From positions 1 through 39,084 of the IMG/VR virus record IMGVR_UViG_3300042332_001525: a stretch of 39,084 nucleotides of DNA. The stretch is one strand, 5' to 3'. Below are positions 31,066-38,499 of this stretch, one piece after another. The notes beneath the pieces were generated by a model that saw only the letters and a list, made by a program, of their open reading frames with translations, was not told where the DNA came from and did not search any database. The position numbers were made by a program, and so were the translations under genes. This DNA is from a virus. Within the stretch, counting starts at the first letter, position 1. Each line of letters opens with the position of its first letter.

Positions 31066-32075
31066 TGTTTTTTCTTTGTTTTATTTTTATATTTTTCATC
31101 CAATTCAAACATCCTATGTTTTTCTAAAATGTCAACACCGTTAATTTTTACCTTAGCCAAAAATTTTATAACATAGTGACCATTAAATTCAACAATTTTG
31201 TCAAAGGAAGTGATTTCATAACTATATTCTAAAAAATCTTCAGCACCTGTTGTTTTATATGTTATAAACCCAACTTCTTTTATATCTAACATGTTAGTAG
31301 AGGCTGGATTTTTAATAGCTTTTTTCAATTCATTTATGAAAAAAGTAGATGTTTTATTGTATTCATCTGGATACATACTAACATAAAACTCTAACAATTT
31401 GTTATCACCATTAATATTTCTAATGTTAAGTTTTTTTGTGAAATTTTCAATACTAAATTTAGGGAAAAAAGTTCTAACTATAGTAATAGGTTTTTGTGTT
31501 TTATGACTGGCAAAAAAATCATTAGCGCTAATATCACCATGTATAACAACATTTTCTTCTTTTCCTGTTATTGTTTCAGAATTATCATCAACTTTAATGA
31601 AAGTATTTGTTTCTACTTTCAGTGTATTTGTTGTATTGATAAGAGTATTATCTAATGATTCATTCACACTTAGTGTTATTTCATTATTATCAACTACCAT
31701 TTCCAATGGATATGAATTAGTAGGGTCTATTTTAATCTTATCCAATCCTATTTTTTTATCAGATTTCTTAGTTTTAACTATTGGATAACCATAGTCATCA
31801 TAACCAACTATTTCAACAACAACACCATCTGTTTGTCTTAATATCTTATAAGTTCTCCAACGCAAATCCATTACTTCTTGTGTTATTTCACCATGAACCA
31901 AAGCATCAGACAACTGGCCTTGAGTATGTCTTCTTTCTTGGTTAATATCACTACTTAAGCTTTCACCATTTTGACCAAAAGTATTTTTTTCAACGTTCGC
32001 AAACGCCAATGACATAATAGCCGCTTTTTTTTTAGCCCAATTTTTTACGTTTTTCATTATTTTTTTAATTAACAT
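31062..32075 (-). CDS. Unknown phage protein inside the glycan operon
   Basis: I do not recognise this 337-residue protein, and it does not look like a glycosyltransferase. The N-terminus is basic and helical (MKNVKNWAKKKAAIM). NGESLSSDINQERRHTQGQLSDAL and EITQEVMDLRWRTYKIL (about 36-95) look helical, then beta segments (VVVEIVGYDDYGYPIV) and a long Thr/Asn/Glu-rich linker (about 128-178) lead to a mixed C-terminal domain. The tail is basic (KYKNKTKKKQ). It overlaps the GT-B gene by 11 bases and the GT2 gene by four. It may be a virion protein that receives the glycan, but that is speculation. Confidence 0.6.
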   Translation of the reverse strand: MLIKKIMKNVKNWAKKKAAIMSLAFANVEKNTFGQNGESLSSDINQERRHTQGQLSDALVHGEITQEVMDLRWRTYKILRQTDGVVVEIVGYDDYGYPIVKTKKSDKKIGLDKIKIDPTNSYPLEMVVDNNEITLSVNESLDNTLINTTNTLKVETNTFIKVDDNSETITGKEENVVIHGDISANDFFASHKTQKPITIVRTFFPKFSIENFTKKLNIRNINGDNKLLEFYVSMYPDEYNKTSTFFINELKKAIKNPASTNMLDIKEVGFITYKTTGAEDFLEYSYEITSFDKIVEFNGHYVIKFLAKVKINGVDILEKHRMFELDEKYKNKTKKKQ

Positions 32076-32886
32076 ATTTTGAAATTTTCATTAGATTTTC
32101 TTCAGTTTGCATTCTTAATAAATCAATCAATTCTTGACCAATCATTTCAAAATAACCTTCTGATGAAGCACCATAGTTTCTAGTTGTCATTACGTCAACA
32201 CCCATACACTTGGCTTCCACAACCAATCTACAAAACGTTTCTCTTGCAATAGGATAGAACACCAAATGTGAACACTGTGCCAGCTTATCCAAAAAATCTT
32301 CTCTTTTCTCTTGATTTGTAATCAAACCAAAATCCAATTTGTTATCTTCACAATACTTTACAGCACCTTGCGTATTTTTAATCCAATTATCCGTGGCGTA
32401 AATACCGTGTTTACCATTTTTAACTGGATATTGTTTTAACATGTTTTCTAAAAGTTGCAAATCACTTTCAGCCCAAATAGATGAATGTAGGTTTACAAAA
32501 TTGGCTTTCACTTCGTTTATCTTATAAACTCTAAGATGGTCATTGGTTTGAACAAACACAGCTTTTGCGTTTTCATATAAATCATAATTGATTCTTTCGT
32601 TTTTAGGTATGATTGAATCTGGGTATCTCCATGGATGTCTTGAATGACATATTTTATAATCATTCTCGATAATAATGTAATTTAGTTTAGGTATTTCTCT
32701 AACCAAATTTGGTCGCATCAATGATATGTTTGAAATTATATAAAAGTTGTTTGGGTCCAAAAAAGTAATATTTTGCGAATATTCAAATTCAAAACCAAAT
32801 TTGTCAATTAATACTTGATTGACCCATTCAGAACCCCCATGTGAAACTTCTTTTATCGTAAAATCTGAAATCAATATTTTTCTCAT
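32065..32886 (-). CDS. Glycosyltransferase, GT-B-like
   Basis: The protein has 273 residues, short for a full GT-B. The start RKILISDFTIKEVSHGGSEWVNQVLIDKFG (about 2-31) has the Gly-rich loop seen in the acceptor domain of GT4 enzymes. HLVFYPIARETFCRLVVEAKCMGVDVMTTRNYGASSEGYF (about 207-246) matches the donor-side signature in which an E and a V-V-E-A-K-x-M-G block bind the sugar nucleotide. It overlaps both neighbours slightly. Donor and acceptor unknown. Confidence 0.78.
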   Translation of the reverse strand: MRKILISDFTIKEVSHGGSEWVNQVLIDKFGFEFEYSQNITFLDPNNFYIISNISLMRPNLVREIPKLNYIIIENDYKICHSRHPWRYPDSIIPKNERINYDLYENAKAVFVQTNDHLRVYKINEVKANFVNLHSSIWAESDLQLLENMLKQYPVKNGKHGIYATDNWIKNTQGAVKYCEDNKLDFGLITNQEKREDFLDKLAQCSHLVFYPIARETFCRLVVEAKCMGVDVMTTRNYGASSEGYFEMIGQELIDLLRMQTEENLMKISKYVN

Positions 32887-33599
32887 ATCACTTGTATATT
32901 TTCTTTTAATAGTTTGTCCATATAATCATATGGAATGTTGAAATAATGCTCTCCAAACTTATTTTTCTTATTAAATTCACTTAATCTTTCGGCCCTTGCT
33001 TTATATATTCTTTCAACGTATTCAACACTTAAGAATTTATAGTGTAATAATTTTAATTCTGGGCTATTAGAATACACTGCATTGTTACATTGAAACGAAT
33101 GACCACCTATCCCATATTGAACATCTAATTTTGGGTTAAAGATTATATTCTTGCAAAAAGGTGGATAGACTTCAGACCCAGTTTTTATTTTGTCAGTGAT
33201 TGGTTCTCCATCATATGTTGGAAATGTTTCACTAACCATATCATGACCATTAACTTTAGGAACAGTAATCCCATTATCTTTGTAATATTGAAGTTTATCT
33301 AGAAGTCTAGGGTGATATAGTATTTCATCACAATCACAAACAATTACCCAATCAGCATTTCTACTATATTGTTTATACCCATTTGATTTTATGTTTATAT
33401 AGTTTAGTTCGTTTATCTCATCATTGCTAGACCATTTAATTACAGTTACTTTAGCATATTTTTTATAAATTTCATCAGAACCGTCTGTTGAATTATTATC
33501 ATATATAAATATTTTTTCACAAATTTTTGAATAATAATCTAATGTAAACGGAAGAATTTTTTCTTCATTGTAAGCTAGTATGTGTGCGTGTATAATCAT
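32883..33599 (-). CDS. Glycosyltransferase, GT2-like
   Basis: The protein has 238 residues. HAHILAYNEEKILPFTLDYYSKICEKIFIYDNNSTDGS (about 4-41) is the GT2 strand with the N-E-E and D-N-N-S-T-D-G motifs. DWVIVCDCDEILYHP (about 82-96) contains DxD (D-C-D). The sequence also resembles the Glyco_tranf_2_4/GT92-like group by GIGGHSFQ and the conserved H-Y-K segment near 195. It overlaps its neighbours by four bases. Confidence 0.87.
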   Translation of the reverse strand: MIIHAHILAYNEEKILPFTLDYYSKICEKIFIYDNNSTDGSDEIYKKYAKVTVIKWSSNDEINELNYINIKSNGYKQYSRNADWVIVCDCDEILYHPRLLDKLQYYKDNGITVPKVNGHDMVSETFPTYDGEPITDKIKTGSEVYPPFCKNIIFNPKLDVQYGIGGHSFQCNNAVYSNSPELKLLHYKFLSVEYVERIYKARAERLSEFNKKNKFGEHYFNIPYDYMDKLLKENIQVI

Positions 33600-34381
33600 A
33601 TTTCAAGTATTTTTTTCCATAGTTCAAAAATCTCATTGTTGGATAAAGGTGAGACAATGTTATTTGTTTCTTCGTTACCAAAGAACTTAGTATTGGTCAA
33701 CCAACATTCGTCTTTAACCAAGCAAGCAACTTCACCTTTTGATGAATGATAAACTCTGCCAATTGAATCATACATTGATTGTTTATCGTTTGAAAAACCA
33801 ACAATCTCTATATTATCATTTAATAATGGTTGTACAAATTTAACATAATAATTTTGGTCGTTTATGTGACCAAATATTTTAATTTTTTTACAACCGTCAG
33901 CTAAAGCTCTTTGTATTGATAGGTGTGTTTGTTTTCGGTCTTCAATAGCACCTATTATACCAGCAACCAATTCCAATTCTGGTTTATCTATTGGTTTCAA
34001 ACTTGGTTTTAAATTTGGTATTATTGTAAATTGGCCAGTGTATGTACTATGATATTCTCTATGAGCATCATGTAAAAATATGACTGTATCCCAATATTGT
34101 TTTATATCACCAACTTTAAACCACCATTTCTCATGACATGATAGGATAACTTTTTTGGCAGCTGGTCTGCTAGGAAGTTGTAAAAAATGACAAATTAGTA
34201 CATCATCTTTATTTACCACAAAACCAGAATCTAATAAACCAGATTTACACTTATCTAAATGCCATTTATGAGGACCATAAAAAGTGGTATCAACCCCTCT
34301 CTTATTAAATTCATTTGTTAAATCAATAAATGCTGATGTTGAACCACCCTTTTCTGAATAACCACTTACAATCTTTACCAT
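33596..34381 (-). CDS. Glycosyltransferase, GT-B-like
   Basis: The protein has 261 residues. The start VKIVSGYSEKGGSTSAFIDLTNEFNKRGVDTTFYGPHKWH (about 2-41) carries the Gly-Gly-Ser loop of GT4-like acceptor domains. ELVAGIIGAIEDRKQTHLSIQRALADGCKKIKIFGHIND (about 137-175) resembles the first donor strand and helix with R-K. Nothing after residue 230 resembles a donor-binding E-x7-E motif, so the donor side is divergent or incomplete. It overlaps the fusion gene by one base. Confidence 0.7.
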   Translation of the reverse strand: MVKIVSGYSEKGGSTSAFIDLTNEFNKRGVDTTFYGPHKWHLDKCKSGLLDSGFVVNKDDVLICHFLQLPSRPAAKKVILSCHEKWWFKVGDIKQYWDTVIFLHDAHREYHSTYTGQFTIIPNLKPSLKPIDKPELELVAGIIGAIEDRKQTHLSIQRALADGCKKIKIFGHINDQNYYVKFVQPLLNDNIEIVGFSNDKQSMYDSIGRVYHSSKGEVACLVKDECWLTNTKFFGNEETNNIVSPLSNNEIFELWKKILEI

Positions 34382-35568
34382 TATAATATTTCAATATATT
34401 CATTTAAAATCTTATTTACATCAAAACCTTTAACATCTTCAATATTATTGCTAATCTCAATAGTAGTCTTAACTAAAGGATTTTTTTCAGTATTAATAAA
34501 TAAACCATTCGGAAATTTGGTGTTTATCAAATTACAACCAACATATAATTTATTCATGTGGTCAATAATTTCATCATCAAATATATGTATTATATCAAAA
34601 TTATGTTCTTTTACTTTATACAATGTGTTTGGTTGAGAAACAACTTCACCTTGTTGAGTTTTAAGTTTCCATTTTCCATCACCTAAAGCAAATCCTGGTG
34701 GTTGTTGTATCGGTGCCAAAATTATACCTTTTGTTTTAGCAAGGTTTGCAATTTTACCATTAATGTTTGAACAAATTGTAACATTATGTTTTTCTTTTTT
34801 TAATTTAGACGCTATTTCTAATATAATATTACTTTTTGGTGAATTATCATCAAATGATAATGAAGTTATTAGTACGTTAAGTTTTTCACCCTTTCTCAAT
34901 TTCTTTTTAATTGAAATGGGTAATTTATCTTTGAACTTTTCTGAAAATTCTTGTCTATTAGTTTCCCATTGGTCATTGGTCATACCAATAGATTTATGGT
35001 TGATTCTAATTACAGTTGTAACACCAAGTTTAACACCTTCTAAATAATTTTCAAAACAAAAATTAACATCATAAAAATGAAAACCTTTTACTTCTTCATT
35101 AAATTCTTTTTTTATTTTTGTTTTGTCAACAGCAAAGAAAACACCATCAACAATAACTGTTTCTTCGATAACTTGATTTAAGTCTGGTGAATAAGATGAT
35201 AACCAAGTTTTTCCTTCATGTGTATGCGCAACACGACCATACATTTTCTTTGGGTTTTCCCACCATTTACCGCTTTGCGCTAAGTACTTAGTACCAGCCA
35301 CTCCTATGATACCAAATTCAGGGTTTCTTTCAAATAGCTTAAGTAGTTTTTCTCCCCATGATTTTGTTTCAATAACCAAATCATCGTGACAGTAAACAAT
35401 AATATTATTTTTTGCTTGTTTTAGTCCACGATTATAACATGATGTTAAAGATTCACCATTGTTTATAATCTCAATTATTTCAATGTTTTTTACTAACCCA
35501 GAACTTTTAATCAAATGTTCTCTATGTTCTAGATTACTTTGTCTTGTGCAATATATTACTGTTATCAT
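34381..35568 (-). CDS. Bifunctional glycosyltransferase: GT2-like domain plus GT-B-like half
   Basis: The protein has 395 residues. Residues 1-225 are GT-A: ITVIYCTRQSNLEHREHLIKSSG, then NIIVYCHDDLVIETKSWGEKLLKLF (about 54-78) with H-D-D as the metal motif, and GFHFYDVNFCFENYLEGVKLGV (about 162-183) as the catalytic D-x-x-F block. Residues 230-395 restart with LNVLITSLSFDDNSPKSNIILEIASKLKKEKHNVTICSN, the N-terminal Rossmann half of a GT-B enzyme, but the donor half is missing; the 33596-34381 gene immediately downstream may supply a partner domain. Fusion of two folds in one chain is unusual but seen in polysaccharide gene clusters. Confidence 0.75.
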   Translation of the reverse strand: MITVIYCTRQSNLEHREHLIKSSGLVKNIEIIEIINNGESLTSCYNRGLKQAKNNIIVYCHDDLVIETKSWGEKLLKLFERNPEFGIIGVAGTKYLAQSGKWWENPKKMYGRVAHTHEGKTWLSSYSPDLNQVIEETVIVDGVFFAVDKTKIKKEFNEEVKGFHFYDVNFCFENYLEGVKLGVTTVIRINHKSIGMTNDQWETNRQEFSEKFKDKLPISIKKKLRKGEKLNVLITSLSFDDNSPKSNIILEIASKLKKEKHNVTICSNINGKIANLAKTKGIILAPIQQPPGFALGDGKWKLKTQQGEVVSQPNTLYKVKEHNFDIIHIFDDEIIDHMNKLYVGCNLINTKFPNGLFINTEKNPLVKTTIEISNNIEDVKGFDVNKILNEYIEIL

Positions 35569-36563
35569 TATTTTTTAAATCTGTTGTATGCGTTGTTTGT
35601 TATTTTTATCACATTAGCTTGACCGATAAAATCTTCTAATGTAATAGCATCTGAATAACTCATGGCAGAACGTAAATAGTCTTCAAAATTTTCTATCCAT
35701 TTAGCCAATGTATATTCAACTTGTCTAAATCTAATCACACCTTCTGAAGTTGTCAAGGTTTCTTTACCCCATTTTTTTTGAACTTCTTTGGTACTCATTC
35801 CTCTGAATTTTTTATACACAGGGATTTTATTATCGTAAGCCAATTTGGCAACTTCTTGATTAACTTTTATCTTACCCCATAGATAATTGTCACCACATGA
35901 TTCAATAGCTTTGTTAAATAGACTACCAACCATAACATAGTCAGCACCCAAAACCAATGCTTTGATAATATCACTGTAGTTTTGCATACCACCATCAGCT
36001 ACAATTTTAGCTGGATTATACAAATGTAATGATTCAAAATAACATTCTTGGATTAGCGATGCCATAGGATACCCTACACCAGTATGAACGGTTGTGCTAC
36101 AACCGCCACCGTTACCAACACCAACTCTAATAAAATCAGCACCAGCATTTGATAATTCAGTATAAGTTTTTGGATTAGCAACATTTCCAACCATTAGTGT
36201 CAAATTAGGATATTTTTGTTTTATTAGTTTTGTCGTTGTTAATAAATCAATCATATGACCATTTGCAATATCAATCAAATAATAACCATCATCATTTAAT
36301 TCATTAGACAAATATTTTGAAAACATTTCGTTTAAAGAATATGAAGTAAAACCTAATGAAGATTTTTCACCTCTTGGTAAGCATGTGTTTATCTTATTGT
36401 TATAAAATAATTCTTCATTTTCTGGACAAATAACAGTATCCATTGGAGCTGTAATTAGTGGCAAAAACCCATTATAATATGGGTTTATGTTTTTTCGACT
36501 ACTTATTGATGATACAGTAGCTGGTACTATTAGAATATCGTTAAAATCAAATTTTTCCATCAT
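35568..36563 (-). CDS. GMP reductase / IMP dehydrogenase-like enzyme
   Basis: The protein has 331 residues without CBS domains. MEKFDFNDILIVP (2-14) and LPLITAPMDTV (35-45) are family N-terminal blocks. RVGVGNGGGCSTTVHTGVGYP (from about residue 146) carries the catalytic Cys (C155), although the loop residues differ from G-S-I/V-C-T-T-R. ADGGMQNYSDIIKALVLGADYVMVG (about 189-213) is the phosphate-binding motif, and FRGMSTKE the mobile flap. TGVGYP and the C-terminal LRSAMSYSDAITLEDF segment resemble GMP reductase more than IMP dehydrogenase. The gene would alter the GMP/IMP balance for phage DNA or GDP-sugar supply. Start at 36563 or 36560. Confidence 0.82.
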   Translation of the reverse strand: MMEKFDFNDILIVPATVSSISSRKNINPYYNGFLPLITAPMDTVICPENEELFYNNKINTCLPRGEKSSLGFTSYSLNEMFSKYLSNELNDDGYYLIDIANGHMIDLLTTTKLIKQKYPNLTLMVGNVANPKTYTELSNAGADFIRVGVGNGGGCSTTVHTGVGYPMASLIQECYFESLHLYNPAKIVADGGMQNYSDIIKALVLGADYVMVGSLFNKAIESCGDNYLWGKIKVNQEVAKLAYDNKIPVYKKFRGMSTKEVQKKWGKETLTTSEGVIRFRQVEYTLAKWIENFEDYLRSAMSYSDAITLEDFIGQANVIKITNNAYNRFKK

Positions 36564-36720
36564 CTTTTTTATTCTCTATTTTTTCCAATTCGTTTAATAA
36601 TTTCTTAAATTCTTCTTTGTAACTTATGATTGAATAACCATCTAAATAATTTTTATGAGCTAATTCAATGTTTAACCATTTAAGTCTATTTTCTATTTCT
36701 AAAATTCTATTTTTATCCAT
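36547..36720 (-). CDS. 57-residue helical hypothetical protein
   Basis: A small gene begins at ATG 36720 in the AATAATATG context, right after the dUTPase stop (36722), and ends with TGA at 36547, overlapping the reductase start by 14-17 bases. The product (MDKNRILEIENRLKWLNIELA and so on) is predicted to form one long coiled-coil-like helix with a second Leu/Glu heptad (EEFKKLLNELEKIEN). The tight fit between neighbours and the start context support a real gene. No function assigned. Confidence 0.65.
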   Translation of the reverse strand: MDKNRILEIENRLKWLNIELAHKNYLDGYSIISYKEEFKKLLNELEKIENKKDDGKI

Positions 36721-36721
36721 A

Positions 36722-37309
36722 TTATTTTATACCAGTTGACCCGAAACCACCTGTGCTTCTTTCTGTGTTAGTTGAAACTTCATCAATTTTTATTAATTTA
36801 ACAATATTTTTAGCTGTAACAGTTGCCAAAACACCTTGAGCAATTCTATCTCCATGGTTTACAACAAAATCTTCATCACCTAAATTGATTAAAATTATTT
36901 TAATTTCACCACGGTAATCAGCATCAACCGTTCCTGGGGTGTTTAACACCGTTACACCATTCTTAGCTGCTAAACCGCTGCGAGGACGGACTTGGATTTC
37001 AAAATTATTTGGTAACTCAAAAAATAAACCAGTTGGTATTATAGCTCTTTTCCCAGCTTTTATTGTTACCAATTCTGTTAGATTAGCTCTAAAGTCAAAA
37101 CCAGAAGAACCAAATGTGGCATAATCTGGGTCTGGATTATTTGATTTGTTTGAAAATTTTAATTTAATTTTCCAAAAGTCTTGGTCAACACTAATGTTTT
37201 TTGATGTTGAATCTGAAAACTCTTTATCGAAATCTTCTTGAGTATAGGGGTCTTCTGGGTCAGCAATCTGTGAAATTCTTGCTCTCATTTTTTCTATTAA
37301 ATCGTTCAT
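36722..37309 (-). CDS. dut: dUTPase (trimeric type)
   Basis: The protein has 195 residues and hydrolyses dUTP to dUMP, keeping uracil out of phage DNA and feeding dTMP synthesis. The five motifs are in order: SGFDFRA (69-75), RPRSGLA (108-114), GTVDADYRGE (126-135), DRIAQ (154-158) and the C-terminal RSTGGFGSTG (184-193). An unusual N-terminal ~50-residue charged extension precedes the core, which normally begins at about residue 45. It starts two bases after the stop of the HD-like gene, and a 57-residue gene follows one base later. Confidence 0.93.
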   Translation of the reverse strand: MNDLIEKMRARISQIADPEDPYTQEDFDKEFSDSTSKNISVDQDFWKIKLKFSNKSNNPDPDYATFGSSGFDFRANLTELVTIKAGKRAIIPTGLFFELPNNFEIQVRPRSGLAAKNGVTVLNTPGTVDADYRGEIKIILINLGDEDFVVNHGDRIAQGVLATVTAKNIVKLIKIDEVSTNTERSTGGFGSTGIK

Positions 37310-37310
37310 A

Positions 37311-37877
37311 TTAATTGTTTTTTATTTTTGCGTGTTTAATGGCCAAGATATTACCCATTTTAAGTAAATCACCAAGCATTGAATTGTGATAATCTGACAT
37401 TTTATCGTCCACTTTATCAAAGAATAAAATCGCAGAAAATTCTTCCTCAGTTATTTTTATACCATATGAAAGAATATAATAAACACTTCTTTCACCTATT
37501 CGCATAGAAACAAGGTCTTCATTAAATTCATACATTTTACCTTGGTTTTTGCGATGCCATTCTGAGGTACAAGGTTTATACAATTTGGCTTTACCAATAC
37601 CGTGTAATAGACATACTTTTATAAGAGATGTTTGGTCTACTTTCTCGTCTTCTGGTAATGTGTTATTTATTTTTACAGCATAAGAGGCTACTTTAAGCAA
37701 ATGGTCAATAAGACCACCTTCAAAAGCATTGTGATAATCAGCCATGCTGCTGGCTGGAGCTTTGATGAAATCTTCACCTAAAAATTGAATGAGTTCATCG
37801 TTCATAAACCCATTATTTGTTGCCGTTTCAAAATATTTTTTAGTATTAGAAACTATTTTAGCTTGGTCTAAAGACAT
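37311..37877 (-). CDS. HD-domain-like protein with Asp-to-Gly change in HD pair
   Basis: The protein has 188 residues. It resembles HD phosphohydrolases of the YhaM type: YHNAFEGGLIDHLLKVASYAV (48-68) supplies the first His residues (H49, H59), and VCLLHGIGKAKLY (88-100) occupies the place of L-L-H-D-I-G-K. Here the diagnostic His-Asp pair is His-Gly (H92-G93), read directly from the codons CAC GGT. The Asp normally binds metal, so activity may be lost or changed. It is the first gene after a Bacteroidota-type promoter flanked by an inverted repeat. Confidence 0.7.
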   Translation of the reverse strand: MSLDQAKIVSNTKKYFETATNNGFMNDELIQFLGEDFIKAPASSMADYHNAFEGGLIDHLLKVASYAVKINNTLPEDEKVDQTSLIKVCLLHGIGKAKLYKPCTSEWHRKNQGKMYEFNEDLVSMRIGERSVYYILSYGIKITEEEFSAILFFDKVDDKMSDYHNSMLGDLLKMGNILAIKHAKIKNN

Positions 37878-37881
37878 TAAA

Positions 37882-37939
37882 TGCTAGTTTAGAAAATTGT
37901 TATTTTATGCAAATATACATAAACTTTTCCAAACTAGCA
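37882..37939. repeat. 15-base inverted repeat flanking a promoter (candidate operator or hairpin)
   Basis: TGCTAGTTTAGAAAA (37882-37896) and TTTTCCAAACTAGCA (37925-37939) are inverted copies with one mismatch, separated by 28 bases. The upstream arm overlaps the -33 box and the downstream arm is between the transcription start and the ATG at 37877. The layout suits a repressor that binds both arms, or a leader structure. Confidence 0.75.
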
Positions 37940-37941
37940 AA
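37910..37941 (-). promoter_or_regulatory. Bacteroidota-type promoter TTTG, 20 bases, TATATTTG
   Basis: On the minus strand TTTG (37941-37938), 20 bases, then TATATTTG (37917-37910) is an exact match to the Bacteroidota -33/-7 architecture. The ATG at 37877 is 32 bases after the -7 box. It likely drives the HD-like gene, dUTPase and at least part of the glycan run. Confidence 0.7.
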
Positions 37942-37946
37942 TAATT

Positions 37947-38495
37947 TTATAAAAGTTCTTTAGCGTTTTTTAATAATGTTTTCAACTCGTCAACATTATA
38001 TTCTCTTTTCACTTCGTTATTATTTTGAGTATTAGCAGCATTAGCTCTTATATCTTGTTTTCTAATTGATTCTCTCGCTAAATTGTCATCATTTAAAATT
38101 ACTTTATGTAAATTATCTTTTTTTGTATCCAGCGTTTCATTATGAATTTCACAAATTTCTGGTTCATAAAAGAAAGGTGTTCTATGTATAAGTGGTGACA
38201 TTTGAATGATATGTTCTCTACCTTCTACCAATTTTTGGTTTAAATAATCTAATTTAGGGTTATTTTCATGATAAACTTTTTCATGATACATTACTTCTTT
38301 AATTCTAGAAACAGCAGCTTTTTGCTTTTGTTCAAAATCTTTAATGATTTCTTTTCTTTTCCTTTCTCTTTCTCTTTTAGCTTTAGGTTCAACAATTAAA
38401 CGATAGTAAAAAGGGTTTTTAATGTATCTAAACCAAAGATTACTAACGTAAATTCTAAACCTCGTAAATGAAGATGGTGTTGATTTTGTTTTCAT
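37947..38495 (-). CDS. Basic hypothetical protein
   Basis: I do not recognise this 182-residue protein. The first half is very basic and aromatic (FRIYVSNLWFRYIKNPFYYR, then PKAKRERERKRKEIIKDFEQKQKA) and predicted as a long helix. The second half has PLIHRTPFFYEPEICEIHNE and an Asn-rich stretch before an amphipathic C-terminal helix (VDELKTLLKNAKELL). No membrane segment or catalytic motif. It starts four bases after the upstream GT-B gene. DNA or RNA binding is possible because of its charge. Confidence 0.65.
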   Translation of the reverse strand: MKTKSTPSSFTRFRIYVSNLWFRYIKNPFYYRLIVEPKAKRERERKRKEIIKDFEQKQKAAVSRIKEVMYHEKVYHENNPKLDYLNQKLVEGREHIIQMSPLIHRTPFFYEPEICEIHNETLDTKKDNLHKVILNDDNLARESIRKQDIRANAANTQNNNEVKREYNVDELKTLLKNAKELL

Positions 38496-38499
38496 AATG

